Below are positions 52,815 through 62,895 of a stretch of DNA of 64,000 nucleotides, one piece after another; position 1 is the stretch's first letter; every line of letters begins with the position of its first letter. The stretch is from NCBI GenBank assembly GCA_031459855.1, contig JAVKHP010000001.1, positions 726,059 through 790,058 on the forward strand. Reading direction: 5' to 3'. This stretch comes from Armatimonadota bacterium (lineage in GTDB: Bacteria > Sysuimicrobiota > Sysuimicrobiia > Sysuimicrobiales > Humicultoraceae). The notes under the pieces are model-generated. The model had not been told where the DNA came from and did not search any database. It worked only from the letters and a program-made list of their open reading frames with translations. Made by a program: the position numbers and the translations under genes.

Positions 52815-54044
52815 ATGAAGCGCGCGCTGTACGTGCTGTGGGCTGTCGCCTTCGCCCTGGGCGCCTGGGGCGTGTGGGAACGGCTGACCCTGGGCCACCG
52901 CCTGGCGGGGTACGGCTCCTACGTGGTGTGGGGGCTCTGGGTCTCGGCCTACATCTACCTGGTGGGGCTCTCGGCGGGGGCATTCCTCCTGTCGTCGCTC
53001 GTGTACGTCTTCGGCCTCCAGCGCCTGGAACGCATCGGCAAGCTGGCGCTCTTCACCGCCATCGTGACGCTCCTGGTGGCCCTGCTGTCCATCTGGTTCG
53101 ACCTGGGGCACATGGCGCGGTTCTACCGGGTGTTCACCTCGCCCAACTTCAGCTCCATGATGGCCTGGATGATCTGGCTATACACCGCCTACTTCGTCCT
53201 GCTGCTGGCCGAAGCGTACCTGGCGTTCCGCCCCGACCTGGTCCGGTGGAGCCGCGATGCGGCCCGCACCCCCATCCAGCGCGTGGTCGCCCGCTGGCTC
53301 ACGCTCGGGCGCACCGCCCTGGACCCGGCCACGGTGGCCGCCGAGGGCCGCGCCGTCAGGATCCTGGGCACCATCGGTGTACCGCTCGCCGTGGCCTTCC
53401 ACGGGGGCGTCGGTGCCCTCTTCGCCACCGTCAGCGCCAAGCTCTACTGGCACCAGTCCATCGTGCCCATCCTGTTCCTGACCGGCGCCCTGGTCTCGGG
53501 CGGAGGGTTGCTCACGGCCGTCGTCGCGTTCGCGTGGGCCCCGCGCGACGACGCCTGGCGGCAGCTCACGGCGCTGCTCGGCCGCCTGCTCCTGGTGCTG
53601 GTCCTGGTCGACGTCCTCCTGGAGTGGGCCGAGTTCTCGATCCCGCTCTGGTACGGCACGAGCCCCGAAGGCCACTTGCTGCGCCAGGTGCTGTGGGGGC
53701 CGTACTGGTGGGTCTTCTGGATCGTGCACCTGGGACTGGGCACCGCGATCCCCACGATTCTACTGGTCGCCCGCGGCCGTGACCCCATCGCGGTGGGGAC
53801 GGCCGGCCTGCTGGTCGCGGCCACCTTCATGAGCGTGCGTCTGAACGTGGTGATCCCCGCACAGCTGGAACCGGCGCTGCGCGGCCTGGAGCGGGCGTTC
53901 GTCGGGCCGCGCCTGGTGTTCCAGTACGCGCCGACGGTGCACGAATGGCTGGTGACGCTCTTCGTGCTGACCGTCGGGGCCGCGCTGTTCTGGCTGGGAG
54001 CCAGGATCCTCCCGCTGATCGACGCAAAGGAGGTCGTGCGATGA
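52815..54044 (+). CDS. TtrC/NrfD-like membrane subunit
   Basis: 409 residues with about nine to ten membrane helices: [61 protein letters not shown] and [20 protein letters not shown], typical of NrfD-family quinol-binding subunits. It starts 10 bases after the Fe-S subunit (GAGGGAG site). Its stop overlaps the ATG of the catalytic subunit. It delivers quinol electrons to the periplasmic partners. Confidence 0.88.
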   Translation: MKRALYVLWAVAFALGAWGVWERLTLGHRLAGYGSYVVWGLWVSAYIYLVGLSAGAFLLSSLVYVFGLQRLERIGKLALFTAIVTLLVALLSIWFDLGHMARFYRVFTSPNFSSMMAWMIWLYTAYFVLLLAEAYLAFRPDLVRWSRDAARTPIQRVVARWLTLGRTALDPATVAAEGRAVRILGTIGVPLAVAFHGGVGALFATVSAKLYWHQSIVPILFLTGALVSGGGLLTAVVAFAWAPRDDAWRQLTALLGRLLLVLVLVDVLLEWAEFSIPLWYGTSPEGHLLRQVLWGPYWWVFWIVHLGLGTAIPTILLVARGRDPIAVGTAGLLVAATFMSVRLNVVIPAQLEPALRGLERAFVGPRLVFQYAPTVHEWLVTLFVLTVGAALFWLGARILPLIDAKEVVR

Positions 54045-57000
54045 GCGAGCGCTCGCTGTCCGTCGGCTCGCCTGGCCGCCTGCGGGTCACCCGGCGGCAG
54101 GTCCTCAAGGCCACCGCGCTGGCCGGCAGCGGGACGCTGCTGGGCCGGATGCCGGGCCTGGTCGGCAGGCTCCAGCAGGCCGGCGCCCAGCCGCCTGATG
54201 TCCGCTATCCCCTCGCCCGGCCGGAGAACGTCCTCTACTCGGCGTGTCTGGGCTGCAACACCGGCTGCGGCATCAAGGTGGGCATCGTCGACGGGGTGGC
54301 CGCCAAGATCGACGGGAACCCCTACAACCCGTTCACGCTGGTACCCCACCTGCCCTACGCCACCGCGCCCGCCCAGGCCGTGGGCGTGGAGGGCGCCATT
54401 TGCCCCAAGGGCCAGGCGGGCCTGCTGACAGTCTACGACCCGTTCCGCATCCGCCGGGTGCTCAAGCGCGCCGGCCCCCGAGGCTCCAACCGCTGGCGCA
54501 CCATCCCCTTCGAGCAGGCGGTGACCGAGATCGTGGAGGGCGGGCGGCTGTTCGCGGACATCGGCGAAGATCGCCACGTCCCCGGCCTGCGCGAGGTGTG
54601 GGCGCTGCGGGACCCCAAGGTCGCCAAGGCCATGGACGCCGCCGTCGGCGCGATCCGCGCCGAGAAGGATCCGGCGAAGAAGCGGGCGCTGGTCGAGCAG
54701 TTCAAGCGTGATTTCCGCGAGCACCTCCACACGCTGATCGACCCCGACCATCCCGACCTGGGGCCCAAGAACAACCAGTTCCTGTACGTCTTCGGACGGC
54801 AGAAGGCAGGGCGCGCCGAGTTCGTGCGGCGGTTCGTGGTCGACAGCTTCGGCTCGGTCAACTTCCACGGCCACACCACCGTCTGCCAGGGGTCGCTCTA
54901 CTTCGCCTGCAAGGCCATCAGCGAGCAGTACCAGCTCGACCCCAAGAGCGGCAAGATGAAGTGGACGGGCGGGGCCAAGGCCTACTGGCAGGGCGACGCG
55001 GAAGGCGCCGAGTTCATGATCTTCGTGGGAGCCTCGCCCTTCGAGGGCAACTACGGGCCGTCCAACCGCGTCCCGCGGATCACCGAGGGCCTGGTCAGCG
55101 GTCGGCTGAAGTTCGCCGTGATCGACCCGCGGCTCTCCAAGACCGCCGCCAAGGCCTGGCGGTGGGTGCCGGCACGGCCCGGCACCGAGGCGGCGTTCGC
55201 GCTGGGCATGATGCGGTGGATCATGGAGCACCGCCGCTTCGACGAGCGCTTCCTGCGCAACGCCAACAAGGCGGCGGCCGCGGCCGACGGCGAGCCGTCG
55301 TGGACCAACGCCACCTGGCTGGTGAAGCTCGACCACGGCAAGCCCGGCGCGTTCCTGCGCGGCTCCGACCTGGGGATCAAGCCCGCCACGCGCACCGCCA
55401 CGGTGAAGGACAAGACCGTGGAGTACGCGTTCGATCCCTTCGTGGTGCTCAGCGGCGGCCAGCCCGTGCTGGTCGACCCCTACGACGAGCAGACGCCGGT
55501 CGAGGGCGACCTCTTCGTCGCGGGCACCGTCGGCGGGCACCAGGTCAAGAGCGCCCTGCAGCTCCTGTGGGAGGAGGCTGCGGCGCGCACCATCGAGCAG
55601 TGGGCCGAGATCTGCGGGGTCCGCCCCGCGGACATCGTCGACCTCGCCCGGGAGTTCACCAGCCACGGCAAGAAGGCCGTGGCCGACATCCACCGCGGCG
55701 TCAGCCAGCACACCAACGGGTTCTACAACGTGGTGGCCTGGATGAGCCTGAACGCGCTGATCGGGAACATCGACTGGAAGGGCGGCTCGGCCTACGCCAA
55801 GGTCTACGACATCAGCGGCAGCAAGGAGGGCCAGCCCTTCCCGCTGGCCGACCTGCACCCGAAGAAGACCACGGCGTTCGGCATCTCGCTGATCCGCCAC
55901 GAGACCACGTACGAGGAGTCGACGCTCTTCGCCGGCTACCCCGCCCGGCGGCCCTGGTACCCGCTGGCGTCGGACATCTACCAGGAGATCGTGCCCTCGC
56001 TGGGCGACGGGTATCCGTATCCCATCAAGATCGCCTACCTGTACATGGGCTCGCCGGTCTACGCCCTCCCCGGGGGCCACACGAACATCGAGATCCTCAA
56101 GGACCCCGAGAAGCTGCCGCTGTTCATCGCGTGCGACATCACCATCGGCGAGACCTCCATGTACGCCGACTACATCATCCCCGACCTCTCGTACCTGGAG
56201 CGGTGGGAGTTCCACGGCTCGCACCCCAACATGACCGTCAAGGTGCAGCCGGTCCGGCAGCCCGTCATCCCACCCATTCCCGAGACCGTCCGCGTCTTCG
56301 GCGAGGAGATGCCGGCCTGCCACGAGGCGTTCTTCCTGGCCTGCGCCGAGAAGCTCGGCCTGCCCGGCTTCGGCAAGGATGGGTTCGGCCCGGGGATGGA
56401 CTTCCGGCGCCCGGAGGACTTCTACCTGAAGCAGGTGGCCAACCTCGCCGCGGGCGAGAAGCCCGGCGACGCCGTGCCCGACGCCGACGACGCCGAGGTC
56501 CGGCTCTTCCTCGAGGCGCGCCGGCACCTGCCCGGGACCGTGTTCGACCCCGAGAAGTGGAAGGCCGCAGTCGGCGACGCGTGGTGGCGCAAGGTCGTCT
56601 ACGTCCTCAACCGCGGCGGCCGGTTCCAGGACCACGCGAAGGCGTACAAAGGAGCGCAGCTCGGCAACCCCTACGGCAAGCTGTTCAACCTCTACCAGGA
56701 GAAGACCGCCAAGACCAAGGACTCGATGACGGGCAAGCCCTTCCCCGGCCTGGCGACGTACCTGCCCGGCCCGGTGGACGTGACCGGCAAGCCCATCGAC
56801 GACGCGGCGGCAGGATACGACCTGCGCCTGATCACCTACCGGGAGGTGACCCACACCAAGTCGCGCACGGCCAGCAACTACTGGCTGCTGGCACTGTTGC
56901 CCGAGAACAGCGTGCTGGTGTCTCGCCAAGACGCCGAGCGCCTGGGGCTGCGCGACGGGGACAGCGTGCGGGTGACCTCGGCCAGTAACCCCGAGGGCAT

Positions 57001-57295
57001 TTGGGACCTCGGCAACGGGCAGACCAAGCCCATGGTCGGACGCGTCAGGATCACCGAGGGCCTGCGCCCCGGCGTGGTGGCGTTCTCGCTGGGCCACGGC
57101 CACTGGGCCTACGGCGCCACCGACGTGGTCATCGACGGGAAGACGGTCCGGGGTGATGCGCGCCGCGGCCGCGGGATCCACGCCAACGCCGCGATGCGCC
57201 TGGACCCGGTGTTGAAGAACACGTGCCTGAGCGATCCGGTGGGCGCCAGTGCGGTCTTCTACGATACGCAGGTGAAGCTGGTGAAGAGCGCATGA
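54041..57295 (+). CDS. TtrA-like molybdopterin oxidoreductase (tetrathionate/selenate reductase group)
   Basis: 1084 residues. A Tat-type signal ([16 protein letters not shown]) is followed by 4Fe-4S cysteines 69, 72, 76 and 121, and Cys282 (TTVCQGS) as probable molybdenum ligand. Other blocks are [34 protein letters not shown] and [15 protein letters not shown]. Length and the ttrBCA gene order point to tetrathionate reductase or the related SrdA/arsenate-type enzymes; the exact acceptor cannot be read from sequence. The stop overlaps the ATG of the DUF411 gene. It contains no internal stop, unlike the PsrA-like gene. Confidence 0.85.
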   Translation: MSERSLSVGSPGRLRVTRRQVLKATALAGSGTLLGRMPGLVGRLQQAGAQPPDVRYPLARPENVLYSACLGCNTGCGIKVGIVDGVAAKIDGNPYNPFTLVPHLPYATAPAQAVGVEGAICPKGQAGLLTVYDPFRIRRVLKRAGPRGSNRWRTIPFEQAVTEIVEGGRLFADIGEDRHVPGLREVWALRDPKVAKAMDAAVGAIRAEKDPAKKRALVEQFKRDFREHLHTLIDPDHPDLGPKNNQFLYVFGRQKAGRAEFVRRFVVDSFGSVNFHGHTTVCQGSLYFACKAISEQYQLDPKSGKMKWTGGAKAYWQGDAEGAEFMIFVGASPFEGNYGPSNRVPRITEGLVSGRLKFAVIDPRLSKTAAKAWRWVPARPGTEAAFALGMMRWIMEHRRFDERFLRNANKAAAAADGEPSWTNATWLVKLDHGKPGAFLRGSDLGIKPATRTATVKDKTVEYAFDPFVVLSGGQPVLVDPYDEQTPVEGDLFVAGTVGGHQVKSALQLLWEEAAARTIEQWAEICGVRPADIVDLAREFTSHGKKAVADIHRGVSQHTNGFYNVVAWMSLNALIGNIDWKGGSAYAKVYDISGSKEGQPFPLADLHPKKTTAFGISLIRHETTYEESTLFAGYPARRPWYPLASDIYQEIVPSLGDGYPYPIKIAYLYMGSPVYALPGGHTNIEILKDPEKLPLFIACDITIGETSMYADYIIPDLSYLERWEFHGSHPNMTVKVQPVRQPVIPPIPETVRVFGEEMPACHEAFFLACAEKLGLPGFGKDGFGPGMDFRRPEDFYLKQVANLAAGEKPGDAVPDADDAEVRLFLEARRHLPGTVFDPEKWKAAVGDAWWRKVVYVLNRGGRFQDHAKAYKGAQLGNPYGKLFNLYQEKTAKTKDSMTGKPFPGLATYLPGPVDVTGKPIDDAAAGYDLRLITYREVTHTKSRTASNYWLLALLPENSVLVSRQDAERLGLRDGDSVRVTSASNPEGIWDLGNGQTKPMVGRVRITEGLRPGVVAFSLGHGHWAYGATDVVIDGKTVRGDARRGRGIHANAAMRLDPVLKNTCLSDPVGASAVFYDTQVKLVKSA

Positions 57296-57870
57296 CCGCC
57301 CGGGACGGGCACGCTGGAGCAGCCGGCCGGGGACGCGTTCGGGGTCAGCGCCGGGTGGGCCGACGCCGGGGCCCGCGGTGGGGAGCGTGGGTGGCGGGTG
57401 CTGCGGGGCTGGTGGCTGCGGTCGCGGCGCTGGTGCTGCTGGTGACGCGCCCGCCGACGGTCCCGGCGCCCGCGCCGGCTGCCCATCCCTCGGGCGCCGC
57501 GCCCTCGGCGACGCTGGTCCTCTACCAGCCGCCCACCTGAGCGTGCTGCGCCAGGTACGCAGCGTACCTGGCAGCGTCGGGGGTCCCGACGCAGGCGATC
57601 ACGACCGACGCGCTGGACGAGGTCAAGCACCGCCACCGGGTCCCCCATGAGCTCGCGAGCTGTCACACCGCGGTGGCAGGACGGTACTTCGTTGAAGGTC
57701 ACGTGCCCGTGGCCGCCATCGCGCGGTTGCTGCGCGAGCAGCCGGCGATCCGGGGCATTGCGTTGCCGGGCATGCCGCCCGGGTCGCCGGGCATGGACGG
57801 GGTCCAGGCCGGGCCGCTGATCGTCTACGCGGTATCGGACGCCGGGATCCGCGAGTTCGCGCGGTTCTGA
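57292..57870 (+). CDS. candidate selenoprotein: membrane-anchored DUF411 (CopG-like) protein read through UGA at codon 83
   Basis: ATG 57292 overlaps the TtrA stop. One frame runs to TGA 57868 with a single internal TGA at 57538. Read through, it gives 192 residues: a membrane anchor (about 33-53), a Pro/Ala linker, then DUF411. Its motif normally reads YKSPTCGCC; here it is YQPPT-U-ACC, so UGA falls on the first motif cysteine. The rest is intact: [12 protein letters not shown] with Cys124, VEGHVP and [14 protein letters not shown]411 proteins bind copper or other metals through these cysteines. A hairpin starts five bases after the UGA. Without recoding the domain would be lost. Confidence 0.75.
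57538..57575 (+). promoter_or_regulatory. candidate bacterial SECIS element after the DUF411 UGA
   Basis: UGA 57538-57540 is followed by a stem-loop: CCAGGTAC (57551-57558) pairs perfectly with GTACCTGG (57564-57571) around a GCAGC loop. GCTG (57545-57548) pairs with CAGC (57572-57575) below a two-base bulge. UGA to loop is 18 bases, within the range I recall for bacterial SECIS elements, and the loop begins with G. The hairpin lies wholly in coding sequence, as bacterial SECIS elements do. Confidence 0.6.
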
Positions 57871-57888
57871 CGCAGGCCCGTTGGCGCT

Positions 57889-58677
57889 GTGGGGAGACGG
57901 AACCCACCAGAAGTCTCGGTCCCCCTCCCTGCGCCCCTCGTCCCCGTGACGGTGATCGTTCGCCGCAACCGGTTCGCGGTCGACGTCCGACAGGGTCGGC
58001 GGCGCCTGCGGCTGCACCTTCCCAACCCCGGCCGCATGGAGGAACTGCTCGTGCCCGGCGCGCGCGGCCTGGCCGTGCTCACCCCCAGGCGCGGACGGCG
58101 GACCGCGGGCACGCTCCTGCTCGTCCGCCACCGCGGCCGGTGGGTGGGCATGGACGCCCGCCTGCCGAACCGTCTCTTCGAGGAAGCGTTGCGGCAGGGG
58201 GCGCTGGTGCCCTTTCGCGGGTATCTGCGGTGGCGGCGCGAGGTAGCACTCGGGGGCTCCCGCATCGACTTTGTGCTGGAGGGCCCCGCTGGCCGCTGCC
58301 TGGTGGAAACCAAGTCGTGCAACCGGGTGGACCACGGCGTCGCGCTCTTCCCCGACGCGCCCACGGCGCGGGGCGCCGTGCACCTGCGGCTGCTGGCCCG
58401 CGCCGCTCGGGCGGGCCGGCGGGCCGCAGTGGTGTGGTTCGTGCAGCGCGACGACGCGCGCGCGCTGCGGCCGTTCGCGGAGGTGGACCCGCAGTTCGCG
58501 CAGGCTGTGGCGCAGGCCGCGCGGGCCGGGATCGAGCTGTACGCCTACGCGTGTCGGGTGACGCCCCAGGCGGTAACGATCGGCCGCGCGATCCCCGTGA
58601 TCGGCTCCTCCACGCCGGCGCACGGCACCGGGCGGGCCTGGCACTCCCGCCAGTGGTCACCGGTGGGCGCGCGCTAG
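57889..58677 (+). CDS. sfsA: SfsA-family DNA/sugar-fermentation-stimulation protein
   Basis: 262 residues (GTG 57889), or 243 from GTG 57946. The SfsA pattern is complete: FAVDVRQGRRRLRLHLPNPGRMEELL (split), DARLPNRLFEEAL, SRIDFVLEG with the nuclease-like aspartate, CLVETKSCN (E-x-K) and LFPDAPTARGAVHLRLL. The E-x-K fold resembles PD-(D/E)XK nucleases. The later start is attractive because family homology begins at MTVIVRRNRF. It lies 18 bases after the DUF411 gene. The last codons overlap one copy of a hairpin repeat. Confidence 0.9.
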   Translation: MGRRNPPEVSVPLPAPLVPVTVIVRRNRFAVDVRQGRRRLRLHLPNPGRMEELLVPGARGLAVLTPRRGRRTAGTLLLVRHRGRWVGMDARLPNRLFEEALRQGALVPFRGYLRWRREVALGGSRIDFVLEGPAGRCLVETKSCNRVDHGVALFPDAPTARGAVHLRLLARAARAGRRAAVVWFVQRDDARALRPFAEVDPQFAQAVAQAARAGIELYAYACRVTPQAVTIGRAIPVIGSSTPAHGTGRAWHSRQWSPVGAR

Positions 58678-58730
58678 AACTGAGCCGACAGGGCGCACAA
58701 CACTGGGCGGGCCTAGCACTCCCGCCAGGG
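58630..58730. repeat. 24-bp direct repeat containing a hairpin, two copies
   Basis: GGGCGGGCCTGGCACTCCCG (58630 on) and GGGCGGGCCTAGCACTCCCG (58707 on), each continuing with CCAG, differ by one base and lie 77 bases apart. Each can fold through GGCGGG/CCCGCC. The first copy is inside the end of sfsA, the second after it. Duplicated terminator or small palindromic repeat. Confidence 0.6.
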
Positions 58731-58753
58731 CTGCTGAAGCGATTCCAGCACGG

Positions 58754-59269
58754 CTATTCGAGGCAGGCGAACAGGGCGACCAGCGACAAGACCAGGGCGG
58801 CGAGTGGCGGTTCGCCGCGCACGACCTCGCCGACGGCGTAGCGCGTCGCCCCGCCCCGGGTGTGGGCGGTGAAGGTACGCCGTTCTGGGTCCACGATCCA
58901 GACCGCGGTGGCACCCGCCCGGAGAAAGTCTGCGATCCTCGCCGCCACCTCGCCGGGGCGGTCGTCGGGGGAGAGCACCTCGACAGCCAGGTCGGGAGCG
59001 CCCGGGAAGAACGCACAGGGGATCGGCGAAGGCACCCGGTGGCGCAGCACCACGGCCACGTCAGGCGCCCATACGGTGGAAGGGTCGACGCCCAGGACGA
59101 ACCCCGTCTCGACCAGGACGATCCCGCCCCTCGGGGCTCGGTGCGCTCGTCGCCGATCCCCTCGCGCGCTTGGTGAGGGGAAAATCGGGTGGGCGCCCGA
59201 TTGCGCACCTCGGGCGCACGCCGTAGGACAACAGCAAAGGGACCGGCGGAATTGGACCGTTTCCTCCAC
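58754..59269 (-). pseudogene. 5'-truncated Uma2-family (DUF820) endonuclease-like gene
   Basis: The frame is open from 59269, but Uma2 homology begins only near residue 50 (position about 59122): LVETGFVLGVDPSTVWAPDVAVVL, GAPDLAVEVLSPDDRP, VAARIADFLRAGATAVWIVDPERRTFTAH. The normal N-terminal third is missing and the first 48 residues are Cys/Arg-rich and unlike the family. That region instead holds the promoter and palindrome of the downstream nxr-like operon on the other strand. Catalytic Asp and Glu-x-Leu residues of the remaining part are present. Confidence 0.65.
59184..59229 (+). promoter_or_regulatory. palindrome ATCGGG-N6-CCCGAT and promoter of the nxr-like operon
   Basis: Perfect inverted repeat (59184-59201) whose last T begins TTGCGC (59201-59206). 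Exactly 17 bases later is TAGGAC (59224-59229), 85 bases before the ATG at 59314. Offsets between palindrome, -35 and -10 are identical to those at 51754-51799. A shared activator of both respiratory operons is the simplest reading. Confidence 0.7.
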
Positions 59270-59313
59270 ATTCGGGCGGCGCGCGCCGGCGGCCGCACTC
59301 CCAGGGGGACCTC

Positions 59314-62300
59314 ATGGGAACCGACGATGCGACCCTGTCGGCCAGGGCGGCCACCACGGAGGGAGCGGCACCGGTGCCCGATCGCGACGATCGCTGCGCT
59401 GAACGCGACCAGGCCGCCGATAACGACGTCGTACCTCCGCCCGCGCGCCTGCGTCGCCGGGAGTTCCTCCAGCAGGCCGGCACGCTGGCCGGGGGCGCGG
59501 TCCTGGCGCAGGCCCTGCCGCTCCAGCTCCTGCAGACGCTGTCCACCGTCACCAACCCGCTGGAGGCCTACCCCGACCGCGCCTGGGAACGCGTCTACCG
59601 CGACCAGTACCGCTATGACAGCAGCTTCACGTTCGTCTGCTCGCCCAACGACACCCACCACTGCCGGCTGCGGGCCTTCGTGCGCAACGGCGTCATTGTC
59701 CGCATCGAGCAGAACTACGACGTCGACCGCTACCGCGATCTGTACGGCAACCGCGCCACGCCGGCGTGGAACCCCCGGGGGTGCCTGAAGGGCTACACGT
59801 TTCACCGGCGGGTCTACGGCCCGTACCGGCTCCGCTACCCGATGATCCGGCGGGGCTGGAAGCAGTGGGCCGACGACGGGTACCCCGAGCTCACCGACGA
59901 GCTGCGCCGTCGCTACCGCTTCGACAGCCGGGGACAGGACACGTTCGTCCGCGTCTCCTGGGACGACGCGTACGCGTACGTGGCGTCGGCGTTCATCGCC
60001 ATCGCGCGCCGGTACAGCGGCGAGGAGGGCGCCAGGCGCCTGCTGGCCCAGGGCTATCCGCCCGAGATGGTCGAGGCGATGCACGGCGCCGGCGTGCGCA
60101 CCTTCAAGTTCCGCGGCGGCATGGGGCTGCTGGGCGTGATCGGCAAGTACGGCCTGTGGCGGGCCGCCAACATGATGGCACTGCTGGACGCCCACGTGCG
60201 CGGCGTCGGCCCCGACGAGGCCCTGGGCGCGCGCAAGTGGAGCAACTACACCTGGCACGGCGACCAGGCGCCCGGGATGCCCTTCGTGCACGGCCTGCAG
60301 ACCTCCGACGTGGACTTCAACGAGCTGCGGCACGCCCGGCTGCACATCCAGGTCGGCAAGAACCTGGTCGAGAACAAGATGCCCGAGAGCCACTTCTTCA
60401 TCGAGCTGATGGAGCGGGGGGCCACGATCGTCGTCATCACCCCCGAGTACAGCCCGCCCGCCACCAAGGCCGACTACTGGATGCCGATCCGCCCCCAGAC
60501 CGACGCCGCGCTGTTCCTGGGCATCACGAAACTCCTGATGGACCGCGGCTGGTACGACGACGCCTTCGTGCGGCAGTTCACCGACTTCCCGTTGATCGTC
60601 CGGACCGACACCCTGACGCGCCTGCGGGCCCACGAGGTCTTCCCCGACTACCGGTCCGGGCTGGCACCCGACGGACCCAGCGTCCGACGGCAGAACCTGC
60701 AGCCCGACCAGTACGCGCGGCTGGGCGACTTCGTGGTGTTCGACAAGACCACCGGGCGGCTGCGCGCCATCACCCGCGACGACGTCGGGCAGCGCATGAC
60801 CGCCAAGGGTATCGCGCCAGCGTTGCGCTGGCGCGGCAGGGTGCGGCTGACGGACGGCAGCGAGGTCGAGTGCCTTACGCTGTGGGAAGCCTACCGCGAC
60901 CACCTGCGGGACTACGACCTGGACACCGTCGCCGAGATCACCCACGTGCCCACGCGGATGATTCAGCGCCTGGCCCGCGACATCGCCACCCGCAAGCCGG
61001 TGGCCATCCACATCGGCGAGGGCATCAACCACTGGTTCCACGCCACGCTGGCCAACCGGGCCTTCTACCTGCCGTTGATGCTCACGGGCAACATCGGCGT
61101 CCCGGGCGCCGGCTGCCATACCTGGGCCGGGAACTACAAGGCCGGCATCTTCCAGGGGTCGCCGTGGACCGGCCCGGGCATCACGGGCTGGCTGTTCGAA
61201 GACCCGTTCCAGCCGACGCTGGACCCCAACGCCCACGGCAAGACCATCAAGGTCCGCAAGTACCTCAAGGACGAGGAACCGGCCTACTGGGACCACGGTG
61301 ACGTGCCCCTGGTCGTCACCACCCCCAAGGCCGGCCGGAAGGTCTTCACCGGCCAGACCCACATGCCCACACCCACCAAGGTCATCTGGTACAACAACGT
61401 CAACCTCATCAACAACGCCAAGTGGGCCTACGGCGTCATCAAGAACGTCAACCCCCGGGTCGAGCTCATCATCAACCAGGACGTGGAGATGACGGCCTCG
61501 GCCGAGTACGCCGACGTGATCCTCCCGGCCAACACCTGGGTGGAGTTCCAGTCGTGGGAGCTCACGGCGTCGTGCAGCAACCCCTTCCTCCAGATCTGGA
61601 AGGGCGGCATCCGGCCCCTGTTCGACACCAAGGACGACGCCCTGATCATCGCCGAGGTGGCGGCCAAGCTGGCGGTCAAGACCGGCGACCGCCGGTTCCG
61701 GGACTACTTCCGCTTCATCCTCGACGGCCGCCCCGAGGTCTACATCCAGCGCATTCTGGACAGCAGCACCTCCACCGTGGGCTACCGCTTCGCGGACATC
61801 GTGGCCGGCAGGTACGGCGAGCCCGGCGCGGCCCTCATGCTCTTCCGCACCTACCCCCGGGTGCCGTTCTACGAACAGGTGCACGACAGCGAGCCGTTCT
61901 ACACCGACACCGGCCGGCTCAACGCCTATTGCGACATCCCCGAGGCCATCGAGTACGGTGAGAACTTCGTGGTCCACCGCGAGGGGCCCGAGGCGACGCC
62001 CTACCTGCCCAACGTCATCGTGTCCAGCAACCCGCTGGTGCGGCCCGAGGACTACGGCATCCCGCTCGACGCCCTCCACTGGGACCTGCGGACGGTGCGC
62101 AACGTGAAGCTGCCCTGGACCAGGGTCAAAGAGACCACCAACCCCCTGCGCCAGCGCGGCTACCGGTTCTACTGCCTGACCCCCAAGACCCGGCACCGCG
62201 TCCACTCGTCGTGGAGCAGCACCGACTGGAACCTGATCTGGGACTCCAACTTCGGCGACCCGTACCGGCTCGACCGGCGCACGCCGGGCGTGGGCGAGCA

Positions 62301-62889
62301 CCAGCTGCACATGCACCCGCAGGCGGCTCGCGACCTGGGCATCAACGACGGCGACTACGTCTACGTCGACGCCTTCGCCGCGGACCGGCCCTACCTCGGG
62401 TGGACCCCCGCCGACCCCTTCTACCGCGTGGCACGGTGCATGGTGCGCGTCAAGTACAATCCCGCCTACCCCTACGACGTCGTGATGATGAAGCACGCGC
62501 CGTTCATCGCCACCGAGAAGTCGGTGCGCGCCCACGAGACCCGCCGTGACGGCCTGGCGCAGTCGGCCGACACGGGCTACCAGGCCAACCTCCGCTACGG
62601 CAGCCAGCAGTCGGTGACCCGCGACTGGCTGATGCCCATGCACCAGACCGACACCCTGTTCCACAAGGCCAAGGGAGCGGTGGCGTTCGTCTTCGGGGGT
62701 GAGGCCGACAACCACGCGGTCAACACGGTGCCCAAGGAGACCCTGGTGAAGATCACCAAGGCCGAAGACGGTGGCCTGGGCGGCCGGGGCCTGTGGGAGC
62801 CGGCGCGCACGGGCCACACGCCGGGGCGCGAGCGCCCGTTCATGCGGCGCTACCTGGCCGGCCGGCTCGTCACCATCTCGAGGGGCTGA
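59314..62889 (+). CDS. NXR/Nar-type molybdenum oxidoreductase alpha subunit, Tat-exported
   Basis: 1191 residues, type II DMSO-reductase family. A Tat motif RRREFLQQAGTLAGGAVL near residue 48 predicts export. The Fe-S site reads Cys109, Asp113, Cys117 and Cys157, with aspartate where NarG has a cysteine. WHGDQAPG supplies Asp317, the expected molybdenum ligand of the nitrate reductase/nitrite oxidoreductase branch. Other blocks are QVGKNLVENKMPESHFF, GEGINHWFHATLANRAFYLPLM (split) and YADVILPANTWVEFQSWEL. The beta subunit downstream closely resembles Nitrospira/anammox NxrB, so a periplasmic nitrite oxidoreductase or nitrate reductase is likely. Direction and substrate remain open. Confidence 0.85.
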   Translation: MGTDDATLSARAATTEGAAPVPDRDDRCAERDQAADNDVVPPPARLRRREFLQQAGTLAGGAVLAQALPLQLLQTLSTVTNPLEAYPDRAWERVYRDQYRYDSSFTFVCSPNDTHHCRLRAFVRNGVIVRIEQNYDVDRYRDLYGNRATPAWNPRGCLKGYTFHRRVYGPYRLRYPMIRRGWKQWADDGYPELTDELRRRYRFDSRGQDTFVRVSWDDAYAYVASAFIAIARRYSGEEGARRLLAQGYPPEMVEAMHGAGVRTFKFRGGMGLLGVIGKYGLWRAANMMALLDAHVRGVGPDEALGARKWSNYTWHGDQAPGMPFVHGLQTSDVDFNELRHARLHIQVGKNLVENKMPESHFFIELMERGATIVVITPEYSPPATKADYWMPIRPQTDAALFLGITKLLMDRGWYDDAFVRQFTDFPLIVRTDTLTRLRAHEVFPDYRSGLAPDGPSVRRQNLQPDQYARLGDFVVFDKTTGRLRAITRDDVGQRMTAKGIAPALRWRGRVRLTDGSEVECLTLWEAYRDHLRDYDLDTVAEITHVPTRMIQRLARDIATRKPVAIHIGEGINHWFHATLANRAFYLPLMLTGNIGVPGAGCHTWAGNYKAGIFQGSPWTGPGITGWLFEDPFQPTLDPNAHGKTIKVRKYLKDEEPAYWDHGDVPLVVTTPKAGRKVFTGQTHMPTPTKVIWYNNVNLINNAKWAYGVIKNVNPRVELIINQDVEMTASAEYADVILPANTWVEFQSWELTASCSNPFLQIWKGGIRPLFDTKDDALIIAEVAAKLAVKTGDRRFRDYFRFILDGRPEVYIQRILDSSTSTVGYRFADIVAGRYGEPGAALMLFRTYPRVPFYEQVHDSEPFYTDTGRLNAYCDIPEAIEYGENFVVHREGPEATPYLPNVIVSSNPLVRPEDYGIPLDALHWDLRTVRNVKLPWTRVKETTNPLRQRGYRFYCLTPKTRHRVHSSWSSTDWNLIWDSNFGDPYRLDRRTPGVGEHQLHMHPQAARDLGINDGDYVYVDAFAADRPYLGWTPADPFYRVARCMVRVKYNPAYPYDVVMMKHAPFIATEKSVRAHETRRDGLAQSADTGYQANLRYGSQQSVTRDWLMPMHQTDTLFHKAKGAVAFVFGGEADNHAVNTVPKETLVKITKAEDGGLGGRGLWEPARTGHTPGRERPFMRRYLAGRLVTISRG

Positions 62890-62895
62890 GCGACG

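Noticed and set aside
53444-57181. 1245-codon open frame on the minus strand opposite the TtrC/TtrA-like genes
   Set aside because: Composition is His/Val/Gly/Asp-rich antisense of a high-GC gene; the plus strand has complete conserved enzymes.
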